From Gemmatimonadota bacterium (lineage in GTDB: Bacteria > Latescibacterota > UBA2968 > UBA8231), in the NCBI GenBank assembly GCA_009841115.1, contig VXML01000107.1, positions 186,001 to 250,000 of the forward strand: a stretch of 64,000 nucleotides of DNA, written 5' to 3'. This document shows, one piece after another, positions 24,708-32,913 of the stretch. Numbering within the stretch: the stretch's first letter is position 1; each line of letters opens with the position of its first letter. The notes under the pieces are model-generated. The model saw only the letters and a program-made list of their open reading frames with translations. It ran no database searches and was not told the DNA's origin. The position numbers and the translations under genes are program-made.

Positions 24708-25349
24708 CTACTTTTTCTCCTCGGGAAACCACGACCACTGCCGACGCAACGCGTCCTGAATTCCTTCAGCTAGTCGGTCTATTTCGAGCTGAGCGTCAAA
24801 AACCAAGCCTGTTGGATCTTTTTGGGCTATCTGTTGGTAGCCTCGGGAAACCTTCTCTTGTAGTGCCATTCCTGTTTGCTCCAACCGATCCGCGACATTC
24901 CGCCGTCTCAGGCGAGCCCAAGCCACTTCTACGGGCAAGAGCAGATATATTGTCGCGTCCGGTAAACACTCCCCCACAGCCAGCCGATTGACTTGTTCGA
25001 TCACTTCCAAGTCCAAACCGCGCCCGTACCCTTGATACGCTATTGATGAGGCAATATAGCGGTCGCAAATAACCACATCTCCCCGGTTGAGCGACGGTGC
25101 GATCACCTCTTCTACGTGCTGTGAACGACTGGCTGCATAGAGGAACAGTTCCGCCGTTGGGGATACTCCCTCTAGGCTTGGATCGAGAACAAGCTGGCGA
25201 ATCTTCTCTGCGACCGGCGTCCCGCCTGGCTCTCTAGTCAGTGTAACCGGAAGACCCGCCTCTCTTAAATGCGACGCTAGCAGGCGGGATTGGGTTGTAG
25301 TTCCACTGCCATCCACTCCTTCAAATGCGATGAAATGACCCCGAGACAC
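24708..25349 (-). CDS. tmk: Thymidylate kinase
   Basis: This 213-residue P-loop kinase converts dTMP to dTDP. The P-loop is EGVDGSGTTTQ, the Arg-bearing donor segment is TREPGGTPVAEKIR, and the DR motif is ICDRYIASSIAYQGYGRGLD. Length and motif order are normal. It lies 18 bases after the phosphatidyltransferase gene and 2 bases before the S41 protease gene, so the three probably form one transcript. Confidence 0.96.
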   Translation of the reverse strand: MSRGHFIAFEGVDGSGTTTQSRLLASHLREAGLPVTLTREPGGTPVAEKIRQLVLDPSLEGVSPTAELFLYAASRSQHVEEVIAPSLNRGDVVICDRYIASSIAYQGYGRGLDLEVIEQVNRLAVGECLPDATIYLLLPVEVAWARLRRRNVADRLEQTGMALQEKVSRGYQQIAQKDPTGLVFDAQLEIDRLAEGIQDALRRQWSWFPEEKK

Positions 25350-25367
25350 GACGGCAGGAGAAGTTTA

Positions 25368-25985
25368 TCAGGACTGCTGGACAGAGGCGGGAGAATTAGG
25401 ACCTGATTTCAGCCTGTTGCGAATATGTGCAAGGCGCTCAACAACCGTATAGTTGGTCGTAACGGCCAATAGAACCAGCACGAAAACCAAACCTTGATGG
25501 CCTATTAGGCTCCCCACGGCCAAGGCCGTTAGACGTTCTGGGCGCTGCATGAAGCCCACCTTGCAATCCTCGCCCAGCCCCTCTGCACGAGCCCTTACGT
25601 AACTAACCATCAGCGAACCAGTAATAGCAAAAAAGAGAATCCCCGAGGCAATCCACTCATCGCGGCCAATCAAATACGCACCGATTCCAAAATAAATAAA
25701 TATCTCAGAGTACCGATCTGTCGTCGAATCCAATAAGGCTCCGAACTTGGTCTCTTTGTGGCCCTCTCTTGCAACTTGTCCATCCAAGATGTCGCAGAGG
25801 CCCGCCACTATCATAATAAGAGCCCCCCATTGCAAATAGCCCTTGGCAAACGCCGCAGTTGCCCCCACGTTCATAACTAGCCCCATCAGCGTCAGCCAAT
25901 CGGGTCTGAAGCCCAAGCGAATAAATAAATGCGCCAACGGCCTAAGGATGACCAGACACCACTTTTTCAGATATTTATCTAGCAA
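25368..25985 (-). CDS. CDP-alcohol phosphatidyltransferase
   Basis: This 205-residue membrane enzyme has about five or six helices and the complete family signature D-G-x2-A-R-x8-G-x3-D-x3-D, seen as DGQVAR, FGALLD and STTD (about residues 68-91). Such enzymes transfer a phosphatidyl group from CDP-diacylglycerol to an alcohol such as glycerol phosphate, inositol phosphate or serine. The acceptor cannot be assigned here. It heads the tmk/S41 protease run, and its upstream gap contains a DnaA-box cluster. Confidence 0.88.
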   Translation of the reverse strand: MLDKYLKKWCLVILRPLAHLFIRLGFRPDWLTLMGLVMNVGATAAFAKGYLQWGALIMIVAGLCDILDGQVAREGHKETKFGALLDSTTDRYSEIFIYFGIGAYLIGRDEWIASGILFFAITGSLMVSYVRARAEGLGEDCKVGFMQRPERLTALAVGSLIGHQGLVFVLVLLAVTTNYTVVERLAHIRNRLKSGPNSPASVQQS

Positions 25986-26296
25986 AAAAGAACCTATCTC
26001 GCAGACGCTTGAGAGTGGCCTTGAAAACCCTTGTCCTCGGAAACTACGTTAAAAATATACTTGTTTTTTTCTTTTCCTCCAAAGGATTTACCGCCGAGTT
26101 TTCCACTTTCTTAAGAACAAGTTTTCCACATCACACCTCATCGGCTCTACTCAGTACTTGGCTAAATTATGACCTATCTATTGGATAAAATTAGACATAT
26201 ACGTCCCTCAAAGGGGCCTAAATCTCACAACTCTTTTAATTTTGGGTGTGGATAAGTATGTGTAAAACGTACACTCGGAACGACCGACGATAGCAA
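25986..26296. other. DnaA-box-rich intergenic region (possible second origin element)
   Basis: This AT-rich gap between rsmG and the phosphatidyltransferase gene holds no gene. It contains matches to the DnaA box TTWTNCACA: TTTTCCACA (26122-26130), TGTGGATAA (26247-26255, minus-strand TTATCCACA) and TGTGTAAAA (26259-26267, minus-strand TTTTACACA), plus one near match TTTTCCACT (26099-26107). Four such sites in under 200 bases, 6 kb from the dnaA-dnaN cluster, suggest a second DnaA-binding part of oriC. Confidence 0.55.
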
Positions 26297-26926
26297 TTAG
26301 TAGAATAGTCCCAATGCACTCCCCGCCTGATCGGCCCTCCATGCCAACAACTCCGAATGAGCAGCATCTTTTCCAAGCGTTGAAAGAATCCAGCCATGAG
26401 GAGATAAATGTCTTTGTACTAAAGCAAGCAACTTATCAGGAGAAGCCACTGCTCTCGCCGTTACTAAATCCGCGCACACTGGACTCAAACGCTCTATCCG
26501 CTCGTTTACAACCTCTATTCGGTCAAGCCCCACCGACCTTATGACTTCCTTGAGAAAGTGCGCCCGCTTCCTCCTGCTTTCGACGAGCATAAAGTATGCA
26601 TTGGGAAGAGCTATTTTCAGGGGAATCGCCGGAAATCCAGCTCCTGATCCCAGGTCCATAACTAGCTGATGCGGGAGACTTGCTACGACCGGAACCATAG
26701 TCAACGCCTGCCTCAAGTGCTTAGTTGCTACTACGGACTGATCTCGCCGAGAGACAAGGCCGACTCTTCTCGACCACCGACTCAAGAGATATAGATATAT
26801 TTCCAGCTTAGGCCAGATATCTTCAAAAGAACCAGAGAGAAGGCTCTTTCTTTTTAATATCTCAAAGTCCTCCTGAATATCAGAGGGCAATTGAATTACC
26901 ATATCAAAATGTTTCACGTGGAACAT
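26297..26926 (-). CDS. rsmG: 16S rRNA (guanine-N7)-methyltransferase RsmG
   Basis: This 209-residue SAM-dependent enzyme methylates G527 (E. coli numbering) of 16S rRNA. The SAM-binding motif is VMDLGSGAGFPAIPLKIA, with VTARAVASPDKLL later, as in GidB/RsmG. The frame starts at ATG 26926 and reads MFHVKH because the first codons lie over a parS site. No ribosome-binding site is visible there. ATG 26902 (MVIQLPSD) is an alternative start that would leave parS upstream of the gene. The position next to mnmE is typical of origin regions. Confidence 0.92.
   Translation of the reverse strand: MFHVKHFDMVIQLPSDIQEDFEILKRKSLLSGSFEDIWPKLEIYLYLLSRWSRRVGLVSRRDQSVVATKHLRQALTMVPVVASLPHQLVMDLGSGAGFPAIPLKIALPNAYFMLVESRRKRAHFLKEVIRSVGLDRIEVVNERIERLSPVCADLVTARAVASPDKLLALVQRHLSPHGWILSTLGKDAAHSELLAWRADQAGSALGLFY
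26910..26925 (-). other. parS centromere site 1
   Basis: TGTTTCACGTGGAACA is the exact reverse complement of the consensus parS TGTTCCACGTGAAACA bound by ParB. It overlaps the first codons of rsmG. Confidence 0.92.
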
Positions 26927-26984
26927 TTAAAATAGCTCAATATAGCTTGGAAGAATTTTGTGGAGCATTTGAGACGAGGCTCAA

Positions 26985-27000
26985 TGTTTCACGTGGAACA
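26985..27000 (-). other. parS centromere site 2
   Basis: This is a second exact copy of TGTTTCACGTGGAACA in the same orientation, 75 bases from site 1. It abuts the mnmE stop codon, so the pair occupies the mnmE-rsmG gap. Confidence 0.92.
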
Positions 27001-28362
27001 CTACTTGCCGATGCAAAACTGGGAAAAGATGGAATCGAGAACTTCCTCTTCTATGGCCTCTCCCAGTATCTCACCCAAGGCATTCAATGCGTCCTGAAGT
27101 TCGGCAACGACGCACTCATCGGGCTGGCCGGACTTCAGAAGCTCCTCTGCAATAGCGCCAGATTTAGCTACTCGCAACAGGCAATCTTGGTGGCGCTGGC
27201 GAGTGATTCCGATCCCATCTACTTCCGCCCCATGGGGCAACTGAGCCGTCACTTCTCTCTTTAATTTCTCAATACCGAATTCCCTAAGTGCTGATATTTC
27301 AACAGATACCGAGACCCTTGCTTCGACCTTAGATCGGATGTCAGCACCCGGCAAATCAATTTTATTGAAGACACCAATTGACTTCTTGTCAGACGGAAGC
27401 AGGTCCAACACAGCCATATCGTCCTCATGCGACTCAGTCGAACTGTCAAATACTGCTAAAACCACATCTGCTTCCCCTATCGCCTGCGATGCTCGTTCAA
27501 TCCCCTCTTTTTCGATCAGGTTATGGCTTTGCCTAATCCCAGCCGTATCGACTAGCCGGATCGTCTCTCCTGCCCACGTAGTCCGACCTTCCACTAAGTC
27601 TCGCGTCGTTCCTGGTAAGGGAGTAACTATTGCCCGATCTTCGCCAAGTAACACGTTGAGCAACGTGGACTTACCTACGTTGGGACGCCCGATGAGCACT
27701 ACTAAATATCCCTCTTGGCGACGCCTTGTTCCCTCGAATGTTTCGGCAAGCCGCAAAGAGGACTCAACCACCTCGCGCAGCGCGACCTGTATTTCTTGAC
27801 GCTCAATACTAGCGATGTCTTCGTCGGAAAAATCGAGCCCTATCTCGAGTAGGGACAGCATTTTAACCAACTGTCCCTTAAGCTCTCTCACCATCTTAGA
27901 CAGCCGACCACTAGCCAAGCCATAGGCATTGTCGAGATGCGCTTTAGAACTGGCTTGGATGAGGTCGATTACAGCCTCAGCTTCTAGTAAGTCCAATCGG
28001 CCATTGAGAAAAGCTCGACGAGTAAACTCTCCTGGTGCGGCGGCGACGGCTCCCAAGCGAAGCGCTTCCTCGACGACTGACTCTAATACGACCATGCTGC
28101 CGTGACAGCTAATCTCGACGGTATCTTCACCAGTATAAGAGTGCGGTGCAGCAAAGACCCAAGCGACGCCTGTGTCGATTGCTCGACCACCAGCCCATAT
28201 GCGTCCGTATTCGACATATCGGACTCGCTCGCCGAGCGGAGGATGAGACCGAAAAATCTGCTGGCCTAGCGATAGGGCCTCCGGCCCGCTCAAACGCACG
28301 ATCCCGATACCCCCCTCCCCCCGTGGCGTAGAGATAGCGACAACAGTATCCGGCTGTATCAA
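27001..28362 (-). CDS. mnmE: tRNA uridine-5-carboxymethylaminomethyl modification GTPase MnmE
   Basis: This 453-residue protein has the standard MnmE plan. The N-terminal tetrahydrofolate-binding domain starts MIQPDTVVAISTPRGEGGIG. A helical domain follows, then an inserted G domain with G1 GRPNVGKSTLLN, G3 DTAG and G4 NKID, and the C-terminal CIGK motif whose Cys is essential. With MnmG it modifies wobble uridines in tRNA. It lies 21 bases after yidC, and its stop touches parS site 2. Confidence 0.96.
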   Translation of the reverse strand: MIQPDTVVAISTPRGEGGIGIVRLSGPEALSLGQQIFRSHPPLGERVRYVEYGRIWAGGRAIDTGVAWVFAAPHSYTGEDTVEISCHGSMVVLESVVEEALRLGAVAAAPGEFTRRAFLNGRLDLLEAEAVIDLIQASSKAHLDNAYGLASGRLSKMVRELKGQLVKMLSLLEIGLDFSDEDIASIERQEIQVALREVVESSLRLAETFEGTRRRQEGYLVVLIGRPNVGKSTLLNVLLGEDRAIVTPLPGTTRDLVEGRTTWAGETIRLVDTAGIRQSHNLIEKEGIERASQAIGEADVVLAVFDSSTESHEDDMAVLDLLPSDKKSIGVFNKIDLPGADIRSKVEARVSVSVEISALREFGIEKLKREVTAQLPHGAEVDGIGITRQRHQDCLLRVAKSGAIAEELLKSGQPDECVVAELQDALNALGEILGEAIEEEVLDSIFSQFCIGK

Positions 28363-28383
28363 GGTCGAGGTCCGGCTGAAATT

Positions 28384-30108
28384 TCAAGTGCTGGAGGGAG
28401 CGGCTTTCTTCTTAAAATGATTGACCAATAGCTGCTGGCCGATGGTCAAGACATTGAAGATGGTCCAGTAGAGCACTAATCCCGACGACATACTCCAAAA
28501 GATAAAGATCATCACAACTGGCATCATGTAAACCAGAACGGCCTGCTTGGGATCCTTCATAGTCATTTTCTGTTGGATGAGCATGGAGACCGCCATTAAT
28601 AAGGGCAGAACATGAAGCCCGAAACCGCCGATAAGCAACTCGTCAGGAAGGGAGAGATCTTGTATCCAGAGGACAAAGGGGGCTTGGCGCAACTCGATTG
28701 TTTTGCCAAAAAGATTGTAGAGCGCAATGAAAATGGGCATCTGCAACAAGAGAGGCAAACACCCACTAAGAGGATTAACGCCTTCTTCCTTATAGAGCTT
28801 CATAGTCTCTCGACTTAGGCGTTGGTTGTCGTTTTTGTACTTCTCTCGTAGCGCCGTGATCTTTGGCTGAAGTTCCTGCATTTTCGCCGCAGACTCATAC
28901 GTTTTGTGAGTAAGCGGATAGACGATAATTTTAATGACAACGGCGAAAAGGACGATGATCCAACCATAGTTGGGGATATATTGATGGGCCGCTATGAATA
29001 GAATGAGCAGAAAGCGGCTTATCTGACTTACGATCGGCCAGCCAAAATCAATGGCCTGCTCTAGTTCGGCCTCATAGCCGATGAGTTCGTCGTAGTTGAG
29101 TGGGCCGAGATAAATGATGTTGTGCCAAGAACCAGACCGTTCGAGTCGCCTACCTAGCTGAAAAGAATACTCGGGCCACAATTGAGACTCTTGGTGATCG
29201 CCCTGCAGGACGACGCGGGAACGCTGCTCTCTATCGACGGGGATGTAGGAAATCAAGAAGTACTTGTTGCGAATACCCGCCCATTTTAGCAACCCTTTGT
29301 CCTCTAATTCGTCCGATTCTCCATCATCCACCTTGAGTTCGACCCGTTCTTCGTTGATATAGGCAAAAGCCCGCATTTCAGGTAGGTCAATTTCCGGCTC
29401 GCGCTCGGTAAACGCGATGCCGTTTTCCCAAGTGAGTATGGCTTCGGTATCGTCGTCAAACCCTTCGTAGCGCACCTGGAGATCGAATCCATAGCGGCCC
29501 CCATTAAAGGTCAAGACCTTTTCCAGTCTTCTGCCGCCACCGAGTTGGGCTACCATGATTAGGGATTGCTCTTCCCCGGGTCCAACCTGCAGACTCGATT
29601 GGTTGGCAACAAACTCTGCCGAGGAGATATCCTCCCTGTAGTTCGCTCTTTGTAGATGGACTCCCAGGCCGCGGCCGGTTGGGGGCAGCAGTTCGATAAT
29701 ACTTCCATCTACATATCTGTATTTTAAGAGTTTACATGATATAATGGTACCGCCCTTTGTCGAGACTTCAAATCTCTGAAGCGGCGTTTGTACTACAATA
29801 GTGTCCGCTCTGTCTTCTGATGTAAAAGACGGATTTTCGGCCGATTCGACTCTTTCAATGGCCTGAGACTGAACAGGTAATGGCTCTTCTGAATGGAGTT
29901 GTTCCGCAGGCTCGGGATCTCGTACGCGCTCGGCCTCAGATTGCTCGTCAGCAACAGGAGCCACTTCAGGCACCGATTCTTGCGGCAAAGCTTCCTGCGA
30001 CGGAGGCCGGGGCCTGGGATTTAGCCCAAACCATTCATTATAATAGGGAAGCAAGAGGAAAATCAGGCCGATAAAGAGAAAGGCCAACAGGGTCCGCTTA
30101 TCTTCCAT
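28384..30108 (-). CDS. yidC: Membrane protein insertase YidC
   Basis: This 574-residue Gram-negative type YidC has an N-terminal signal anchor (LLAFLFIGLIFLLLPYY), a linker rich in Pro and Glu, a large periplasmic beta domain (about 90-340) and a C-terminal insertase core with five membrane helices, including GCLPLLLQMPIFIALYNLF. It inserts membrane proteins alone or with SecYEG. The periplasmic domain argues for a diderm host. It lies between yidD and mnmE in the conserved origin cluster. Confidence 0.96.
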   Translation of the reverse strand: MEDKRTLLAFLFIGLIFLLLPYYNEWFGLNPRPRPPSQEALPQESVPEVAPVADEQSEAERVRDPEPAEQLHSEEPLPVQSQAIERVESAENPSFTSEDRADTIVVQTPLQRFEVSTKGGTIISCKLLKYRYVDGSIIELLPPTGRGLGVHLQRANYREDISSAEFVANQSSLQVGPGEEQSLIMVAQLGGGRRLEKVLTFNGGRYGFDLQVRYEGFDDDTEAILTWENGIAFTEREPEIDLPEMRAFAYINEERVELKVDDGESDELEDKGLLKWAGIRNKYFLISYIPVDREQRSRVVLQGDHQESQLWPEYSFQLGRRLERSGSWHNIIYLGPLNYDELIGYEAELEQAIDFGWPIVSQISRFLLILFIAAHQYIPNYGWIIVLFAVVIKIIVYPLTHKTYESAAKMQELQPKITALREKYKNDNQRLSRETMKLYKEEGVNPLSGCLPLLLQMPIFIALYNLFGKTIELRQAPFVLWIQDLSLPDELLIGGFGLHVLPLLMAVSMLIQQKMTMKDPKQAVLVYMMPVVMIFIFWSMSSGLVLYWTIFNVLTIGQQLLVNHFKKKAAPSST

Positions 30109-30152
30109 AGGTTTTACTTACCCTTTTATAAACAACGTGTTATAAATATATT

Positions 30153-30362
30153 CTAGCGCAAAGGATCGCATCCATGCCCTCCCCAAGGATGGCATCGACC
30201 AATCCGCTTTAGCGCAAGCATTCCCCCCTTGAATGGTCCGTACTTATCTAGTGCTTCTTCGGCATATTGAGAACAAGTAGGTAGATAACGACAGGACGGG
30301 GGAAGATATGGAGACAGGAGAAGACGGTAGGCACGGACGACGAAAATGGCGATTTGCTTCAT
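30153..30362 (-). CDS. yidD: Membrane protein insertion efficiency factor YidD
   Basis: This 69-residue protein has the full conserved core of YidD: CRYLPTCSQYAEEALDKYGPFKG and a C-terminal HPWGGHGCDPL. The family is thought to help YidC-dependent insertion at the inner membrane through an amphipathic N-terminal helix. It overlaps the end of rnpA by 4 bases, consistent with translational coupling. Confidence 0.95.
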   Translation of the reverse strand: MKQIAIFVVRAYRLLLSPYLPPSCRYLPTCSQYAEEALDKYGPFKGGMLALKRIGRCHPWGGHGCDPLR

Positions 30363-30628
30363 TGTGGGGCAAGAAAAATAGGTAGTTTGGCCACCAGGGA
30401 GTCCAGTTCCCTTTCCAAGTCAGCAAAGGGAGCTTCGATGGCTGACGGTTGGCAGAAAACGACTAGATCACGAGGAAAGGACGGGCGACTGCGGCAAATG
30501 CTGCGCAAGCGCCGCTTGAGCCGATTGCGCTTTACAGCATTGCCCAGTTTGCGTCGGACGACAAAAATTTGACCGCGGTCTTCTCGACCGCAGCGGATCC
30601 AAAAACAGCGGCCTCTAACCCAATCCAT
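30359..30628 (-). CDS. rnpA: Ribonuclease P protein component, N-terminally short
   Basis: This is the protein subunit of RNase P, which removes 5' leaders from pre-tRNA. The RNR region KLGNAVKRNRLKRRLR is clear. The product is only 89 residues (90 from an adjacent TTG), against the usual 110-120. The missing part is the first helix and its aromatic residues, about 20-25 residues. No upstream extension is possible in this frame because the rpmH stop codon lies two codons before the TTG. It follows rpmH by 6 bases and overlaps yidD. Confidence 0.85.
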   Translation of the reverse strand: MDWVRGRCFWIRCGREDRGQIFVVRRKLGNAVKRNRLKRRLRSICRSRPSFPRDLVVFCQPSAIEAPFADLERELDSLVAKLPIFLAPQ

Positions 30629-30634
30629 CAAGCG

Positions 30635-30769
30635 CTAGACGGCTAGCTGCTTGCGGCCCTTTCTCCGACGACGATTGATGATATTGCGACCAGCCGGCGT
30701 GCTCATGCGCTTGCGAAAACCATGCTTGTTGCGGCGACGTCTATTGCTAGGCTGAAATGTGCGTTTCAA
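30635..30769 (-). CDS. rpmH: 50S ribosomal protein L34
   Basis: This 44-residue protein reads MKRTFQPSNRRRRNKHGF at its start and ends in GRKQLAV, matching L34 along its length. The start codon is TTG (30769-30767), supported by exact alignment to the universal L34 N-terminus and by GAGGTGA about 10 bases upstream. It heads the rpmH-rnpA-yidD-yidC-mnmE run. Confidence 0.95.
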   Translation of the reverse strand: MKRTFQPSNRRRRNKHGFRKRMSTPAGRNIINRRRRKGRKQLAV

Positions 30770-30822
30770 AATAAAATTCTCACCTCGCGTTGGTTTATGT
30801 GAAGCATACGCAGAAACGTTCC

Positions 30823-30851
30823 AATTTAGTGGCTATTCTGCTAAGTGTCAA
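30823..30851 (-). promoter_or_regulatory. Promoter of the rpmH operon
   Basis: On the minus strand a perfect TTGACA (30851-30846) and TAAATT (30828-30823) are 17 bases apart. They lie 54 bases upstream of the rpmH start, divergent from dnaA. Confidence 0.65.
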
Positions 30852-30904
30852 TACTTTCAACTCTTTGAACGCTAGCGAATTCAATGAAACTTCGCGGGAA
30901 ACTC

Positions 30905-30933
30905 TTGACTGGCGTACGCCTTCTTCATAGGTT
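30905..30933 (+). promoter_or_regulatory. Putative promoter of dnaA
   Basis: TTGACT (30905-30910) and TAGGTT (30928-30933) are 17 bases apart and end 39 bases before the dnaA start. No consensus DnaA box is visible in the rpmH-dnaA gap. Confidence 0.45.
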
Positions 30934-30972
30934 GAAAATCTCCCTTAAAAACTGCGATCTCTGCTTCAATAA

Positions 30973-32367
30973 ATGGCGCTGGAAATACAAGATCCCCAAG
31001 AACTTTGGGCCCAATGTCTGCTCAACATCGAGCGTCAAGTTCGTCCCCAGAGTTTTACTAATTGGTTTAAGCAGACTTCAGTAAGCCACTTCGACCAAGA
31101 CTTATTGGTCATCCAAGTTCCCAGCGCATTTTCTGCCGCTTGGATAGAAGAGCACTACTTGCAGATGATCCAATCCGTAGTATGGGAAGAGACGACACTG
31201 ACTCCCAATATCTCCTTTGTGGTTACACAAGCCCCCCAATCCGTTGGCGATCAAGTGCTACCTGTTGAGCAGGAGGTACCTGCAAACGAAGGAGACCCCG
31301 CAGAAGATGAACAAGAAATAGAAGCAGATCCTGCTCAATCGCTGAACAAGCGCTATACCTTTGAAGAATTTATCATTGGCGATAGCAATCAAATTGCCCT
31401 TGCAACAGCTTTAGCCGTAGCCAATGCCCCAGGTAAGACGGAATTTAATCCCCTCGTGATTTATGGCGGCGCTGGGCTAGGTAAAACGCATCTGCTGCAA
31501 GCGATTGGGCATCGAGCCCATAGTCTCAACCTCGCTAAGAAGGTCGTTTACGTCACCTCGGAAAAATTTATGGGCGATTTCGTCCAAGCACTCGCTCAAG
31601 GCCGCGATAAGACGAGTGAGTTTAAGAATTTCTACCGCAGCGCGGATATCCTCCTTGTTGACGACATCCAGTTTCTGCTCCACGGCGAACGGACCCAAAA
31701 CGAATTTTTTCACACCTTTAATGCCTTGCACCAGTCCGAAAAGCAGATTGTCATGACCTGCGACAGTGCGCCTGGCCATCTTGATGGGTTAGAAGAACGG
31801 TTGAAATCCCGCTTCATATGGGGTTTGGCCACCGCAATAAATCCTCCTGAGCTCGAAACCCGGATTGCCATCCTCCACAAGAAGGCCGAGCGCAACGGCA
31901 TACGGATTCCCGACAATGTGGCCGCTCTGTTAGGCAATCACATCAGATCGAATGTCCGAGAACTCGAAGGTACGTTGATTAGCTTGATGGCCTACTGCTC
32001 AATACAAAAGAAGGAACTCGACATTGAGGCGGCCAAGCACATTCTAGATGAATTGGGGCCCAACCCGTCGGAAGTGAGCATTGAGGCAATCCAACAGCAG
32101 GTCGCCGACCACTTTAATTTGACTCGCGAACAACTCATTGGAAAAGGACGCAAGCAAGACGTGGCAACTGCACGGCACATTGCTATGTTCTTAATCAGGA
32201 CTCTCCTCGGCAGTCATTTCACTACCATCGGCTTGCACTTCGGCAACCGCGACCACAGCACGGTCATCCACGCTGTAAACACTGTTGAGAAACGGTGTAA
32301 AAACGATCCATCCTTTGCTAGACTAGTCGAAGATTTGTCGGATACCATCCGTCGGCAAAGCCGCTAG
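30973..32367 (+). CDS. dnaA: Chromosomal replication initiator protein DnaA
   Basis: This 464-residue protein has domain I (1-90, LWAQCLLNIERQVRPQSFTNWF), an acidic linker domain II (about 95-125), the AAA+ domain III with Walker A GGAGLGKTH (about 165-173) and sensor and Box VII segments, and the DNA-binding domain IV with RDHSTVIHA. It binds DnaA boxes and opens the origin. The clusters at 32472-32776 and 26099-26267 are its probable targets. It is transcribed divergently from rpmH. Confidence 0.97.
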   Translation: MALEIQDPQELWAQCLLNIERQVRPQSFTNWFKQTSVSHFDQDLLVIQVPSAFSAAWIEEHYLQMIQSVVWEETTLTPNISFVVTQAPQSVGDQVLPVEQEVPANEGDPAEDEQEIEADPAQSLNKRYTFEEFIIGDSNQIALATALAVANAPGKTEFNPLVIYGGAGLGKTHLLQAIGHRAHSLNLAKKVVYVTSEKFMGDFVQALAQGRDKTSEFKNFYRSADILLVDDIQFLLHGERTQNEFFHTFNALHQSEKQIVMTCDSAPGHLDGLEERLKSRFIWGLATAINPPELETRIAILHKKAERNGIRIPDNVAALLGNHIRSNVRELEGTLISLMAYCSIQKKELDIEAAKHILDELGPNPSEVSIEAIQQQVADHFNLTREQLIGKGRKQDVATARHIAMFLIRTLLGSHFTTIGLHFGNRDHSTVIHAVNTVEKRCKNDPSFARLVEDLSDTIRRQSR

Positions 32368-32913
32368 AGCCCCATCTCTTTAGTCCTCTCTGTCTGTATT
32401 TTTCACTACTATAGTGCCTATTTGGCAGTGGAAAACTATTAACATCTATCCCCGCTTAGGTATTGATTGGGTGTGGATAAGTCTGTCGAAAAAAGAAAAC
32501 CATCGTTTTTGACCTCTTGCGTGTGAAAAACCAAAGTTTTCCACTCCACAATCCACAGATAAGCTCCTGTTACCAAGTTATCAACTTGATCACATAAGTA
32601 TCTTATTAACAATACATTTTGCCGTTTATAGACAACTATTTAAGACAGTTATCCACATATCTACACCATAACTAAAACTTCTAAAAATAAAAGAACACAA
32701 AAAAGTGTAGTCTTATTAGAACTGTGGATGTGGATTGCGGCTTTTGATTATACACATCTTTTTTATTTTTTACACACACCTATTCATATGTTCACCCTTA
32801 CTGAAAAATGGGACCCTATATAATATAGAACTTGACGTAAGTAGGGATAAAAGCTAAGTTTATATTTATACTCATAAGGGCAATTTTATTAGAAGGATTT
32901 TCCGAGAAGCACT
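32368..32913. other. Candidate oriC between dnaA and dnaN
   Basis: This 546-base AT-rich region has no gene and five matches to TTWTNCACA. Two are on the minus strand (32472-32480, TTATCCACA; 32522-32530, TTTTTCACA). Three are on the plus strand (32649-32657, TTATCCACA; 32748-32756, TTATACACA; 32768-32776, TTTTACACA). Boxes face each other around a strongly AT-rich stretch (about 32590-32720) that could be the unwinding element. A dnaN promoter lies at the right end. Confidence 0.8.
32832..32860 (+). promoter_or_regulatory. Putative promoter of dnaN
   Basis: TTGACG (32832-32837) and TAAGTT (32855-32860) are 17 bases apart, 53 bases before the dnaN ATG. It would drive dnaN-recF-dciA-gyrB. Confidence 0.5.
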
